This document shows, one piece after another, positions 1 through 10,002 of a stretch of DNA of 64,000 bases. The translations under genes were made by a program, and so were the position numbers. The stretch's first letter is position 1. Every line of letters begins with the position of its first letter. Origin of the DNA: Amorphoplanes friuliensis DSM 7358 (GTDB lineage Bacteria > Actinomycetota > Actinomycetes > Mycobacteriales > Micromonosporaceae); NCBI RefSeq assembly GCF_000494755.1, contig NC_022657.1, forward strand, positions 1,251,501-1,315,500, in the 5' to 3' direction. The notes below the pieces were generated by a model, which saw nothing but the letters and a program-made list of their open reading frames with translations, was not told the origin of the DNA and searched no databases.

Positions 1-1
1 C

Positions 2-1132
2 ACCGCGCCGATCGAGCTGAGCGACGGGGACCTGGAGGCGTACCGCGCGGCGCACCCCCTGGCCCGGGTGCTGCCGATCTTCCGGGATCTGCTCGGCGGG
101 CTGGCCGACGACGGCGACCACATGATGGCGGTCTGCGACGCGCACGGCCGCCTGCTCTGGGTCGAGGGCACCGCCTCCGTGCTGCGCGGCGCCGAGTCGA
201 TGAACTTCGTGCCCGGCGCCCGCTGGGACGAGGCGCACGCCGGCACCAACGCCCCCGGTACGGCCCTGGCCGTCGACCACCCGCTGCAGATCTTCGCCAC
301 CGAGCACTTCAGCCGGGGTGTGCAGCGCTGGACGTGCGCGGCCGCGCCGATCCACGACCCGGCGACCGGGCGGCTGCTCGGCGCCATCGACGTCACCGGT
401 GGCGACCACCTCGCCAACCCGCACAGCCTCGCGCTGGTCCGGGCGACCGCACTCGCGGCCGAGGCCTATCTCAGCGCTCACCAGCCCGCGCCCGAGAAGC
501 ACGCCGCCACCGTCTCGGTGTCGGGTCGTGAGGACGCCGTGCTGTCGGTCGGCGGGCGGCGCCTCCGTCTCGGGCGGCGGCATTCGGAGCTCCTCGTCCT
601 GCTCCTGGTGCACCCGGAAGGGCGTACCGGGGATCAGCTCGCCTTTGATCTGTATGCCGACGACCTGAACCCGGTGACCGTGCGCGCCGAGCTCTCGCGC
701 CTGCGGCGGATCCTCGGGCCGGAGCTGCTGGACTCGCGGCCCTACCGGCTGCGCGCCGAGCTCGGCGCCGACTTCCTCACCGTGACCCGCCTGCTCGAGT
801 GCGGGCTGGTCGCGGAGGCGCTCGCCGCCTACGACGGGCCGCTGCTGCCGTCCTCGGACGCGCCGGGCATCGTCCGCCTGCGCCGGCTGATCGACTCGCG
901 GCTGCGCGCGGCCGTCCTCACCGGCGGCGACCCCCGGCTGATCCAGACCTGGGTCGGCGCACCCTGGGGCGCCGACGACCTCGAGATGTGGGAGGCCTAC
1001 GCAACAGCCCTCCCACCAGGCTCCCCAGCCCGCCCCCACGCCCTGAACCGTGTCGTCGAGCTGGCCGGGGAGTACGGATTGCGCCCGTCGGTGTCGGGGA
1101 CGCCGAAAATGACCAGGCGTCTTTTGCCGTAG
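2..1132 (+). CDS. GAF-domain regulator with SARP-type winged helix (5' partial)
   Basis: The frame is open from base 2, so the true start lies outside the window. The first ~150 visible residues look like the GAF sensory domain of AcoR-type regulators (for example HAGTNAPGTAL and LLGAIDVTGGDHLANPHS). About residues 150-230 resemble an OmpR/SARP winged helix (LRLGRRHSELLVLLLVHPEG, then TVRAELSRLRRILG). There is no AAA+ sigma-54 domain, so this is not a classical AcoR activator. It reads towards an aldehyde dehydrogenase and DUF779, a context where such regulators commonly sense a small metabolite; that role is inferred. The stop codon sits at the right edge of the left arm's loop in a long inverted repeat, so the last residues may be non-native. 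Confidence 0.75.
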   Translation, partial: TAPIELSDGDLEAYRAAHPLARVLPIFRDLLGGLADDGDHMMAVCDAHGRLLWVEGTASVLRGAESMNFVPGARWDEAHAGTNAPGTALAVDHPLQIFATEHFSRGVQRWTCAAAPIHDPATGRLLGAIDVTGGDHLANPHSLALVRATALAAEAYLSAHQPAPEKHAATVSVSGREDAVLSVGGRRLRLGRRHSELLVLLLVHPEGRTGDQLAFDLYADDLNPVTVRAELSRLRRILGPELLDSRPYRLRAELGADFLTVTRLLECGLVAEALAAYDGPLLPSSDAPGIVRLRRLIDSRLRAAVLTGGDPRLIQTWVGAPWGADDLEMWEAYATALPPGSPARPHALNRVVELAGEYGLRPSVSGTPKMTRRLLP

Positions 1133-1175
1133 TCATTTTCGGTGGCCCCGACACCGACCTCCCGGGGCGCAATCC
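1077..1175. repeat. Long inverted repeat across the regulator stop codon
   Basis: Left arm 1077-1113 and right arm 1132-1174 pair almost completely: an outer block around GGATTGCGCCC, a central block GTCGGTGTCGGGG and an inner block CCGAAAATGAC. They are interrupted only by a 5-6 nt bulge and a 3-nt mismatch. The loop is 1114-1131 and contains the TAG stop. It could be a large terminator hairpin or an inserted palindromic element. There is no T-tract after it. Confidence 0.8.
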
Positions 1176-1204
1176 CGCGGAGCCGGAGGCGAGGCCATCA
1201 ACTC

Positions 1205-1239
1205 TGCAACGTCTGTGCAACGTCCTCGTAACTAACGTC
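1205..1239 (+). promoter_or_regulatory. Direct repeats upstream of aldehyde dehydrogenase, candidate operator
   Basis: TGCAACGTC occurs at 1205-1213 and again at 1216-1224, exactly 11 bp apart (one helical turn). A third half-site AACGTC lies at 1234-1239. They sit 35-70 bp before the dehydrogenase start, where an activator would bind. The GAF regulator encoded just upstream is the obvious candidate ligand; that link is inferred. Confidence 0.4.
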
Positions 1240-1274
1240 GCCCGTACCCGAACCCAGGTACGGAGGACACCAGC

Positions 1275-2798
<1,524 letters not shown>

Positions 2799-2801
2799 GC
2801 C

Positions 2802-3176
2802 ATGGGAGCCCGAGTAGACGTGACCCCTGCGGCGGCCGACCTGATGCGGTCGCTGCGGGGGCAGCACGGCCCGTTGATGTTCCACCAGTCCGGCGGCTGC
2901 TGTGACGGCAGCGCCCCGATGTGTTACCTGGAGGGTGAGTTCCGCACCGGCGCGAGTGACGTGCTCCTCGAGGAGCTCCACATCGACGGCGTGGACGAGC
3001 CCATCTCCTTCTGGATGAGCACGTCGCAGTACCAGGCCTGGAAACACACCCACATCACCGTGGACGTGGTCCCGGGCCGGGGCAGCGGTTTCAGCCTGGA
3101 GGCGCCCGAGGGGGTGCGCTTCCTGATCCGCAGCCGCGTGCTCACGCCCGAAGAGGTGGCGGCCCTCCCGTCGTGA
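2802..3176 (+). CDS. DUF779 family protein
   Basis: A 124-residue protein with the DUF779 hallmarks: a conserved Cys-rich stretch FHQSGGCCDGSAPMC near residues 27-41, then YLEGEF and the STSQYQAWKHTH segment. Function is unknown. The family is found almost exclusively beside ExaC/AcoD-type aldehyde dehydrogenases, and here the start is 3 nt after the dehydrogenase stop, so the two are co-transcribed. The cysteine and histidine clusters suggest metal binding; this is inference. Confidence 0.9.
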   Translation: MGARVDVTPAAADLMRSLRGQHGPLMFHQSGGCCDGSAPMCYLEGEFRTGASDVLLEELHIDGVDEPISFWMSTSQYQAWKHTHITVDVVPGRGSGFSLEAPEGVRFLIRSRVLTPEEVAALPS

Positions 3177-3182
3177 GCCGGG

Positions 3183-3216
3183 GCCGGTCGCGGGGCAGAA
3201 ACTCCCCGCGACCGGC
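3183..3216 (+). terminator. Hairpin terminator after DUF779
   Basis: Perfect 13-bp stem GCCGGTCGCGGGG (3183-3195) with its complement (3204-3216) and an 8-nt loop. No T-tract follows, as is usual in high-GC actinomycetes. Confidence 0.7.
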
Positions 3217-3237
3217 CTGCCGCTAGCGTCTGCGTCC

Positions 3238-3921
3238 GTGACCGGCTTACCGCTTACGGGCTTTCCGCGTACGGAAGAAGAAGCGCTGGCGGTGCAGGAC
3301 GCCCTGCGCCCACGGGTGATCGGCGGCCCCGGGCCGGCCGATCCGACGACCGTCGCCGGCCTCGACGTGGCCTACCACGAGGACGGCGACCGCCTCGCCG
3401 CCGCGATCGTCGTGCTCGACACACGCACGCACGAGGTCCGCGACACGGCGGTGGTCCAGGGCAAACCGTCGTTCCCCTACATTCCGGGCCTGTTCGCCTT
3501 CCGCGAGATCCCGGCGCTGCTCGAGGCACTGGAAAAACTCACGGTCCGCCCCGACGTCCTGATCTGCGACGGCCACGGCCTGGCCCACCCCCGCCGCTTC
3601 GGACTCGCGTGCCACCTCGGCGTCCTGACCGGCCTCCCGTCGTTCGGCGTCGGCAAGACCCCACTGATCGGCACCTGGACCCCACCGGCCGACCGGCGCG
3701 GCGCCCGATCCGACCTCGTCGATGCCGGCGAAGTGGTCGGCGCGGTCCTGCGGACCCGGCAGGCAGTCAAGCCCGTCTTCGTCTCGGTCGGTCACCGCAT
3801 GGACCTCGACACCGCGTGCGCCCTGACCCTGACCCTGACCCCCCGCTTCCGCCTCCCGGAAACAACCCGCGCCGCCGACCGCGCCTGCCGCGACGCCCTG
3901 ATCAGCACCCCCAGGACGTAA
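3238..3921 (+). CDS. nfi: Endonuclease V (deoxyinosine 3' endonuclease)
   Basis: This 227-residue protein matches the Nfi/EndoV family, which nicks DNA (or RNA) one base 3' of inosine to start repair of deaminated adenine. The metal-binding carboxylates are visible: D43 in AGLDVAY, E90 in FAFRE and D111 in LICDGHG. The strand-separating wedge PYIPG lies at residues 80-84. The start is GTG right after a terminator hairpin, so it is probably a separate transcription unit. It is unrelated to the mannose genes that follow. Confidence 0.95.
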   Translation: MTGLPLTGFPRTEEEALAVQDALRPRVIGGPGPADPTTVAGLDVAYHEDGDRLAAAIVVLDTRTHEVRDTAVVQGKPSFPYIPGLFAFREIPALLEALEKLTVRPDVLICDGHGLAHPRRFGLACHLGVLTGLPSFGVGKTPLIGTWTPPADRRGARSDLVDAGEVVGAVLRTRQAVKPVFVSVGHRMDLDTACALTLTLTPRFRLPETTRAADRACRDALISTPRT

Positions 3922-3936
3922 CCGTCCCGAGACGGT
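3921..3936 (+). terminator. Small hairpin after endonuclease V
   Basis: ACCGTC/GACGGT with a CCGA loop starts at the last base of the stop codon. It is short, so this is only a possible terminator. Confidence 0.4.
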
Positions 3937-4020
3937 GACGCCGCGCCATTGGGACCTTTCGGTTACCGGTGCTCCGTTACTCTCGGCTGGTCCTGTTTGT
4001 GGTCTGCCGAGGAGCCAGCG

Positions 4021-5400
4021 TTGACTGATCTGTCCCAGCTCGTCAAGGCGTACGACGTCCGTGGCGTCGTTCCCGACCAGCTCAACGAGACGGTGGCCCG
4101 CGCGCTGGGCACGGCCTTCGTGGAGATGCTCCGGGAGTCCGGCGACGCAGCGGAACGGATCGTGATCGCTCACGACATGCGCGAGACCGGGCCAGGCCTG
4201 GCCGCGGCGTTCGCTGCAGGCGCCAACTCCGCCGGCGCGACGGTCGTGCACACCGGCCTCGGCTCGACCGATCAGCTCTACTACGCCTCGGGTGTGCTCG
4301 GCCTGCCCGGTGCTATGTTCACCGCCAGTCACAATCCCGCGCAGTACAACGGCATCAAGCTGTGCCGCGCGGGCGCCCGTCCGGTCGGTCAGGACAGTGG
4401 CCTGGTCGTCATGCGCCGGTACGCCGAGGGCCTGCTCGATGATCTTGCCGCGGTGGGTGAGGTGCCGCCGGCGATCGAGCACGTCAACCTGCTCGCCGAT
4501 TACGCCCGGCACCTGCGCTCGCTGGTCGACCTCTCCGGCATCCGCCCGCTCAAGATCGTCGTCGACGCCGGCAACGGCATGGGCGGCTACACCGTTCCGG
4601 CCGTGCTCGGTGACCAGGAGCTGGAGGCGCTCCCGCTGGAGATCGTGCCGCTCTACTTCGAGCTCGACGGCTCGTTCCCCAACCACGAGGCCAACCCGCT
4701 GGACCCGGCCAACCTCGTCGACCTGCAGGCGGCCGTCCGCGAGCACGGCGCCGACCTGGGTCTCGCCTTCGACGGCGACGCCGACCGCTGCTTCGTCGTC
4801 GACGAGAACGGCGACCCGGTGTCCCCGTCGGCGATCACCGCGCTGGTGGCCAAGCGTGAGCTGGCGAAGTTCCCCGGCAGCACGGTCATCTACAACCTGA
4901 TCACCTCCCACGCGGTGCCGGAGATCATCGAGGAGAACGGCGGCCTGCCCGTCCGCAGCCGGGTCGGCCACTCCTTCATCAAGGCCGAGATGGCCCGGAC
5001 GAACGCCGTCTTCGGTGGCGAGCACTCCGCGCACTACTACTTCCGCGACTTCTGGTTCGCCGACACCGGCATGCTGGCCGCACTGCACGTGCTGGCGGCG
5101 CTCGGCGGGCAGGACCAGCCGCTGTCGCTCTTCGCGGCCGAGTTCGAGCGTTACTCCGCCTCGGGTGAGATCAACAGCACGGTCGCCGACGCGGCGGCCA
5201 AGGTCGCCGAGGTCCGGGCCGCCTATTCCGGCGCCACGTTCGACGAGCTGGACGGCATGACCGTGCAGCTCGCCGACGGCGCCTGGTTCAACCTGCGGGC
5301 CTCGAACACCGAGCCGCTGCTGCGACTCAACGTCGAGGCGGCCAAGCCGGACCGGATGGCGGCCCTCCGCGACGAAGTGCTTGCCATCGTTCGCGGTTAG
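4021..5400 (+). CDS. manB: Phosphomannomutase/phosphoglucomutase
   Basis: A member of the alpha-D-phosphohexomutase superfamily that interconverts mannose-6-P and mannose-1-P for GDP-mannose and glycan synthesis. The phosphoserine loop TASHNPAQYNG puts the active serine near residue 103. The Mg2+ loop DGDADR, the sugar loop GGEHSAHYYF and the C-terminal phosphate loop ASNTEPLLRLN are all present. I chose the TTG at 4021 because GAGGAG lies at 4009-4014 and homologous N-termini begin near LSQLVKAYDVRG; an in-frame TTG at 3949 would add an unusual extension. Length is 459 residues, normal for the family. It leads the manB-Trm112-SIS-CDF-manA run. Confidence 0.94.
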   Translation: MTDLSQLVKAYDVRGVVPDQLNETVARALGTAFVEMLRESGDAAERIVIAHDMRETGPGLAAAFAAGANSAGATVVHTGLGSTDQLYYASGVLGLPGAMFTASHNPAQYNGIKLCRAGARPVGQDSGLVVMRRYAEGLLDDLAAVGEVPPAIEHVNLLADYARHLRSLVDLSGIRPLKIVVDAGNGMGGYTVPAVLGDQELEALPLEIVPLYFELDGSFPNHEANPLDPANLVDLQAAVREHGADLGLAFDGDADRCFVVDENGDPVSPSAITALVAKRELAKFPGSTVIYNLITSHAVPEIIEENGGLPVRSRVGHSFIKAEMARTNAVFGGEHSAHYYFRDFWFADTGMLAALHVLAALGGQDQPLSLFAAEFERYSASGEINSTVADAAAKVAEVRAAYSGATFDELDGMTVQLADGAWFNLRASNTEPLLRLNVEAAKPDRMAALRDEVLAIVRG

Positions 5401-5448
5401 GATCACCTGGTTCCGCTTATCGCTTGCGCACGCTTAAGGAGCCGTTCG

Positions 5449-5631
5449 GTGGCCCTCGACCCGCAGTTGCTGGAGATTCTGGCCTGCCCGGACACACACC
5501 ACGCGCCGCTCGATTACGACGCGGGCGCGCAGACACTGACGTGCACGGAGTGTGGTCGCGTCTTCGAGGTGCGTGACGACATCCCGGTGCTGCTGCTGGA
5601 CGAAGCGACCACGCCCGGAAAGGCTTCTTGA
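5449..5631 (+). CDS. Trm112 family small zinc-ribbon-like protein
   Basis: Sixty residues beginning ALDPQLLEILACPDTHHAPL, with Cys at LACP and CTECGR, the Trm112/YcaR pattern. Eukaryotic Trm112 activates methyltransferases; the bacterial role is unclear. The GTG start has AAGGAG upstream at 5436-5441. Its TGA overlaps by one base the ATG of the next gene, so the two are translationally coupled. The same small gene sits between manB and the SIS-domain gene in many actinobacteria. Confidence 0.9.
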   Translation: MALDPQLLEILACPDTHHAPLDYDAGAQTLTCTECGRVFEVRDDIPVLLLDEATTPGKAS

Positions 5632-6854
5632 TGGCGGGCCCGATCGAGGGAGCGGCCGGCCTCACCGGCCGCCGGGTGGCGGACGAGTCGCTGCTCGAGG
5701 ACGAGAAGACGATGCTCGAGAACGACCCGGGCGGCATGCTGCGCGCCACGGCGTCGGCCGGTGCGCAGGTTCGGGAGTCGGCGGCGCTCGCCGCCGAGGC
5801 CAACCTGACCGTCCTGGCCGACGAGGGCCGCCCGCGTGCGGTTGTGGTCGCCGGCATCGGTACGGCCGGTCTGACCGGCAGCATCCTGGCCACGGTCGCG
5901 GGTCCGCGCTGCCCGGTTCCCGTCATCGGGCACCGCAGCGCCGGTGTTCCCGGCTGGGTCGGTGCCGCCGACGTGGTCATCGCCGTGTCCGCCAGTGGTC
6001 GCAGCCCCGAGGCGCTGGCCGCCGCGGACGCCGCTGCCCGGCGTGGCGCGCGGCTCGTGGCGATCGGCAACCCCGATTCTGAGCTGCAGGCCATGGCCGA
6101 GCGGGCCCGGGCGCCGTTCATCCCGGTGCCGCGCCGCGCGCCCGCCCGGGCCAGCCTGTGGGGCCTGGCCGTGCCGGTCCTGCTGGCCGCTCGCAGCCTG
6201 GGCCTGGTCAAGGTCAACGAGGCCGACCTGGCCGAGACCGCGGCCCGCCTCGACGCCGACGCCGAGCGGTGCCGGGCCAATGCCGAGTCCTTCACCAATC
6301 CGGCGAAGTCCCTGGCCCTGGGCCTGGCCGGCTCGATCCCGATCGTCTGGGGCTCGTCCCCGCTGGCCACGGTCGCCGCCCGCCGTTTCGCGGACACCCT
6401 GGCCGCGAATGCCCGCTATCCCGTCATGGCGGGTGCGCTGGGTGAGGCCGGCCGTGGTCGTGTCGGTCTGCTCGACGGTCCGTTCGGTGGCCTGGCCGAG
6501 TCGTCGCGGGACATCTTCGCCGACCCGGACGAGGAGGAAGAGGCCAACACCCGCCTGCGGCTGGTCGTCTTCCGCGACGGTGGCCTCAACCCCGAGGACG
6601 AGGCCGACGAGCCCGTCGCCGTCGAGGAGCGCCGCGCGGACGCCGTGCAGACCCTGGCCGAGCGCCGCGGTGTGCGCTGTGACGTGGTCACCGCCGAGGG
6701 CGGCTCCGCCCTGGAACGCCTCGCGTCGCTGGTGGCGGTCCCCGACTTCGCGTCGATCTACCTGGCGCTGGCGCACGGCCTCGACCCCATGGCCGTACCC
6801 GCGATCAACGAGATGAAGGAACTGAGCAACCCGATGCCGGAAGGACTTCAGTGA
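5631..6854 (+). CDS. SIS-domain phosphosugar isomerase-like protein (TobH/PGI-PMI family)
   Basis: A 407-residue protein related to bifunctional phosphoglucose/phosphomannose isomerases. The SIS fold is marked by VVVAGIGTAGLTGS, the phosphosugar loop IAVSASGRSPEAL and the C-terminal NEMKELSNP segment. Actinobacterial members (TobH-like) are often of uncertain activity because catalytic residues vary; I could not verify activity from sequence alone. ATG at 5631 overlaps the preceding TGA. GGAAAGG lies at 5618-5624. Position between manB and manA supports a role in mannose-6-P/fructose-6-P supply. Confidence 0.82.
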   Translation: MAGPIEGAAGLTGRRVADESLLEDEKTMLENDPGGMLRATASAGAQVRESAALAAEANLTVLADEGRPRAVVVAGIGTAGLTGSILATVAGPRCPVPVIGHRSAGVPGWVGAADVVIAVSASGRSPEALAAADAAARRGARLVAIGNPDSELQAMAERARAPFIPVPRRAPARASLWGLAVPVLLAARSLGLVKVNEADLAETAARLDADAERCRANAESFTNPAKSLALGLAGSIPIVWGSSPLATVAARRFADTLAANARYPVMAGALGEAGRGRVGLLDGPFGGLAESSRDIFADPDEEEEANTRLRLVVFRDGGLNPEDEADEPVAVEERRADAVQTLAERRGVRCDVVTAEGGSALERLASLVAVPDFASIYLALAHGLDPMAVPAINEMKELSNPMPEGLQ

Positions 6855-7807
6855 GCGCCGGCGGTGGCACCAGGGCGATCATCGCGGCCCTGGCCGCCAA
6901 CCTCGGCATCGCGGCCACCAAGCTGCTCGCCTGGCTGCTCACCGGCTCGTCGTCGATGCTCGCCGAGGGCATCCACTCGATCGCCGACTCCGGCAACCAG
7001 GCCCTGCTCCTGCTCGGCGGCAAACGCGCCACCCGCAAAGCCACCCCCGAACACCCTTTCGGGTACGGGCGTGAGCGCTACATCTACGCGTTCATCGTGT
7101 CGATCGTGTTGTTCAGCCTGGGTGGGCTCTTCGCGCTCTACGAGGGCTACCACAAGGTGCAGCACCGTGAGGGCATCGAGTCCTGGCAGTGGGTCCCGGT
7201 GACGGTGCTGGTCATCGCCATCGGCCTGGAGAGCTTCTCGTTCCGGACCGCGATCAAGGAGTCGAACCACACCCGCGGCAAGACCACGTGGGTCAACTTC
7301 GTCCGCCGCGCCAAGGCTCCCGAGCTGCCGGTCGTGCTGCTCGAGGACGCCGGTGCGCTCGTCGGTCTGGTGCTCGCCTTCTTCGGCGTCGTGCTGACCC
7401 TGATCACCGGCAACGGTGTCTGGGACGGCATCGGCACCCTCGCCATCGGTGTGCTGCTCGTGGTCATCGCGATCATCCTGGCGATCGAGACGAAGAGCCT
7501 GCTGCTGGGCGAGGGCGCCAACCCCGAGGACGTCACGAAGATCGAGCAGGCCATCGTCGCCGGACCCGGCGTCGAGCGCATCATCCACATGAAAACCCTG
7601 CACCTGGGCCCCGAGGAGCTCCTGGTCGCGGCCAAGATCGCCGTGCCGGCGACCGAGAGTGCGGCGGAGGTGGCCCGGCACATCAACGAGACCGAGGCCC
7701 GCATCCGCGAGGCACTGCCGATCGCCCGGGTCATCTACCTCGAGCCGGACATCTACAGCCCGCAGGCGCCCAAGCCCGCGGCCTCGGAAGCTCCCGCAAC
7801 CGCGTAA
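6851..7807 (+). CDS. Cation diffusion facilitator family transporter
   Basis: This 318-residue membrane protein has the CDF layout: N-terminal transmembrane helices with the metal site HSIADSGNQ near residue 41, four or more further helices, and a C-terminal cytosolic domain (about residues 225-305). CDF proteins export Zn2+, Fe2+, Mn2+ or Co2+ by proton antiport. GTG overlaps the preceding stop by 4 nt (GTGA), so it is coupled to the SIS gene. Substrate metal cannot be read. A link to ManA, a zinc enzyme encoded next, is possible but unproven. Confidence 0.9.
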   Translation: MSAGGGTRAIIAALAANLGIAATKLLAWLLTGSSSMLAEGIHSIADSGNQALLLLGGKRATRKATPEHPFGYGRERYIYAFIVSIVLFSLGGLFALYEGYHKVQHREGIESWQWVPVTVLVIAIGLESFSFRTAIKESNHTRGKTTWVNFVRRAKAPELPVVLLEDAGALVGLVLAFFGVVLTLITGNGVWDGIGTLAIGVLLVVIAIILAIETKSLLLGEGANPEDVTKIEQAIVAGPGVERIIHMKTLHLGPEELLVAAKIAVPATESAAEVARHINETEARIREALPIARVIYLEPDIYSPQAPKPAASEAPATA

Positions 7808-7823
7808 AGAAACGAGGGCGGCT

Positions 7824-9014
7824 GTGGCTGCTGTCTTCCCGCTGCAAGGTGTCATCCGTCCGTACGCCTGGGGCTCGCGCACCGCGATCGCCGAGCTCCA
7901 GGGCCGTCCGGCGCCGAGCGACGCCCCCGAGGCCGAGCTGTGGCTGGGCGCCCACCCGGGTGATCCCTCCACGGTCACCGGCCCGGACGGCCCCGTCAGC
8001 CTGGCGGCACTCATCGCCGACGACCCCAAGGGCCAGCTCGGCGCGGAGGTTGCGGACGAGTTCGGCGTACGCCTGCCGTACCTGATGAAGCTCTTGGCCG
8101 CGGAGGCGCCGCTGTCGCTGCAGGCGCACCCGGACGCCGACTATGCCAAGCAGGCCTGGGCGGCCCAGGAGGCCGACCCGGCAGCACCCCGGAACTACAC
8201 GGACGCGCACCACAAGCCCGAGATGCTGGTGGCGCTCACCGCGTTCGACGCCCTGTGCGGATTCCGGGCACCGGACGTGTCGGCCGCGGCGATCGAAGGC
8301 CTGGCCATCCCGCGGCTGGCCCCGGTCGTCGCCGCCCTGCGCACCGGCCCGTCCGGCCTTCGCGACGCGGTCCAGACCCTCCTGACCTGGCCCGCCGACG
8401 ACCGGGCGGCGCTGATCACCGAGGTGGTCGCGGCGGCCGCGAACGGCCCGTCCGACCACGCCGAGAGCTACAGCCTGGCCACCGACCTGGCCGGCCACTA
8501 CCCGGGCGATCCCGGCGTCCTGGTGGCGCTGCTGCTCAACCTGGTCCACCTGGCGCCGGGCGAGGCGATCTGGATGCCCGCGGGCAACCTCCACGCCTAC
8601 CTGTCCGGCACCGGCGTAGAAATCATGGCGGCCAGCGACAACGTCCTCCGCGGCGGCCTCACCCCCAAACGCGTCGACGTCGGCGAGCTCCTTCGCGTCC
8701 TGCGCTTCGAGGTCCTCGAAAACCCGATCCTCGCGGCGACCGAGGTGGCCCCGGGCGTCCAGACGTGGCAGGTCCCGGTCCGAGAGTTCGCCCTTTACCG
8801 CCTGACCCTGACACCGACCACCCCACCTCTGAGCCTCCCGGGCACCGGCCCCCGCATCATCTTCGGCACCCAGGGCGACGTGTACGTGGCCGAAGCCGTC
8901 GACGGCACCCCCGTCGAGGTCACCCCGGGTACGGCGGCCTACGTCCCGGCCGAGACGGGCCCGGCGACGGTCGCGGGCGTCGGCCAGATCTTCGTCGCCT
9001 CGGTCGCCGGCTGA
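7824..9014 (+). CDS. manA: Mannose-6-phosphate isomerase, class I
   Basis: The type I PMI converts fructose-6-P to mannose-6-P with a catalytic zinc. Metal ligands appear in SLQAHPDADYAKQ (Gln and His), HHKPEML (Glu) and MPAGNLHAYLSG (His); the catalytic Arg region is SDNVLRGGLTPKRVD. I chose GTG 7824, giving AAVFPLQGVIRPYAWGS as the N-terminus, which is the family start; the upstream open frame is arginine-rich and not PMI-like. Length is 396 residues, 16 nt after the CDF gene. Confidence 0.93.
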   Translation: MAAVFPLQGVIRPYAWGSRTAIAELQGRPAPSDAPEAELWLGAHPGDPSTVTGPDGPVSLAALIADDPKGQLGAEVADEFGVRLPYLMKLLAAEAPLSLQAHPDADYAKQAWAAQEADPAAPRNYTDAHHKPEMLVALTAFDALCGFRAPDVSAAAIEGLAIPRLAPVVAALRTGPSGLRDAVQTLLTWPADDRAALITEVVAAAANGPSDHAESYSLATDLAGHYPGDPGVLVALLLNLVHLAPGEAIWMPAGNLHAYLSGTGVEIMAASDNVLRGGLTPKRVDVGELLRVLRFEVLENPILAATEVAPGVQTWQVPVREFALYRLTLTPTTPPLSLPGTGPRIIFGTQGDVYVAEAVDGTPVEVTPGTAAYVPAETGPATVAGVGQIFVASVAG

Positions 9015-9028
9015 TCCACGCTCTCCTC

Positions 9029-9062
9029 GAAAGGCGCCGGGCCGGCAGGCCGGGCGCCTTTC
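9029..9062 (+). terminator. Terminator after manA
   Basis: GAAAGGCGCC (9029-9038) pairs with GGCGCCTTTC (9053-9062), with a GC-rich inner stem-loop and a short T-run in the 3' arm. It closes the mannose block. Confidence 0.8.
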
Positions 9063-9182
9063 CGTTTCCCGGGCTTCGGCAGACGGATGTCGGGGGACTG
9101 TCCGGCTCACCTCCTGCAACCCGGCGCAGTGCGCTCGTTGGAGTTGTTCGGCCTCGACAAAACGGTAAATTTCCGGATTTGC

Positions 9183-9216
9183 TTGACACAGCGGTTGCGG
9201 AGTGTGAATCTATAAA
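9183..9216 (+). promoter_or_regulatory. Promoter-like sequence in the manA downstream spacer
   Basis: A consensus -35 TTGACA lies at 9183-9188. The AT-rich block 9207-9217 ends in TATAAA, which is 22 nt away; at 17-nt spacing the -10 would be the poor GAATCT. The spacing problem keeps confidence low. Confidence 0.3.
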
Positions 9217-9566
9217 CACGCAGCGTCAATGGTGATCGGGGGGTCCCACGGCGCGCGCGGTACCAAACCGGGGGGATGAACGGGGCGGCGGGTCTTCGGA
9301 CACGTCGCCCCGTTCGCTGTCCGGCTGATCTTCTCCGGCGGCCACGGCAGCGGAGTGACGCCACGCCGACCGCGCCGGGCGCCGCCCGACCTCGGAAGGT
9401 CGCCCGCCGCCTGCCTGGCTCCTGCGGTCGGCGAGGTGGATCCGCTGCCGGCGAGGTTGCGGTTGAGGCAACGGTGACCGTGATGGACGGCGTCCAAATC
9501 ACCACGACGGACGACGTGGTCGGGGCTGCCGCATCTTCTCCACCGTGACCGGGTGGGCCCGGTGAT

Positions 9567-9591
9567 GGCCCAACTTCAACGAAGTTGGGCC
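9567..9591. repeat. Perfect 11-bp palindromic hairpin related to elements near 27 kb
   Basis: GGCCCAACTTC (9567-9577), loop AAC, then the exact complement (9581-9591). The same word GGCCCAACTTC forms the inner part of the two palindromic elements at 26964-27036 and 27181-27248, which suggests a dispersed family. Confidence 0.6.
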
Positions 9592-9971
9592 TTCCTGGCC
9601 CCGACGAGGGCCTGGCATCGTGCGTCGGGGTCCGTCGCGCGCGAGCACGTGGCGGATGAAGCTCCGGCGATCGTGGGCAATATCGGCCCCTCAACACCAA
9701 GATCACCATGGCCGGGCCGTCGCGACGAGCGGTTGATCCCCGGATTTGCCGTCAAGGGGTCCGACAAGCTGGGCCGCACCGCGGACTGATCGTTCGGGGA
9801 CATGGAAAAGCGAACCGGCGGTTGCCGCCACCGGTCCGCTTCCCTGTCTGCTGGTCGCCCCCGCAGGCGCCGGCAGTGGCCGCGTAGGTCGCGGCCCGGT
9901 GCAGGGTCTCCGCCCGGTGACCCGCACCAAAGCCTCTTTCTCATCTCATTAGCACACGGTCCGGGCCCGTC

Positions 9972-10002
9972 TGCAAGTGCAGAAAGTGAAGTGCAAGTTG
10001 CA
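9972..10002 (+). promoter_or_regulatory. Direct repeats before XRE regulator, candidate operator
   Basis: TGCAAGTGC at 9972 and TGCAAGTTGC at 9992 are direct repeats 20 bp apart (two helical turns), and the second overlaps the near-palindrome TGCAAGTTGCA. They sit 26-56 bp before the GTG start. Autoregulation by the encoded XRE protein is inferred. Confidence 0.45.

Noticed and set aside
2..1132. Classical AcoR sigma-54 activator
   Set aside because: The AAA+ domain is missing; a SARP-like winged helix follows the GAF domain instead.
9276..9548. 90-residue frame after a G-rich ribosome-site-like sequence
   Set aside because: Arg/Pro-rich, no similarity, overlaps hairpins; kept only as part of the spacer description.
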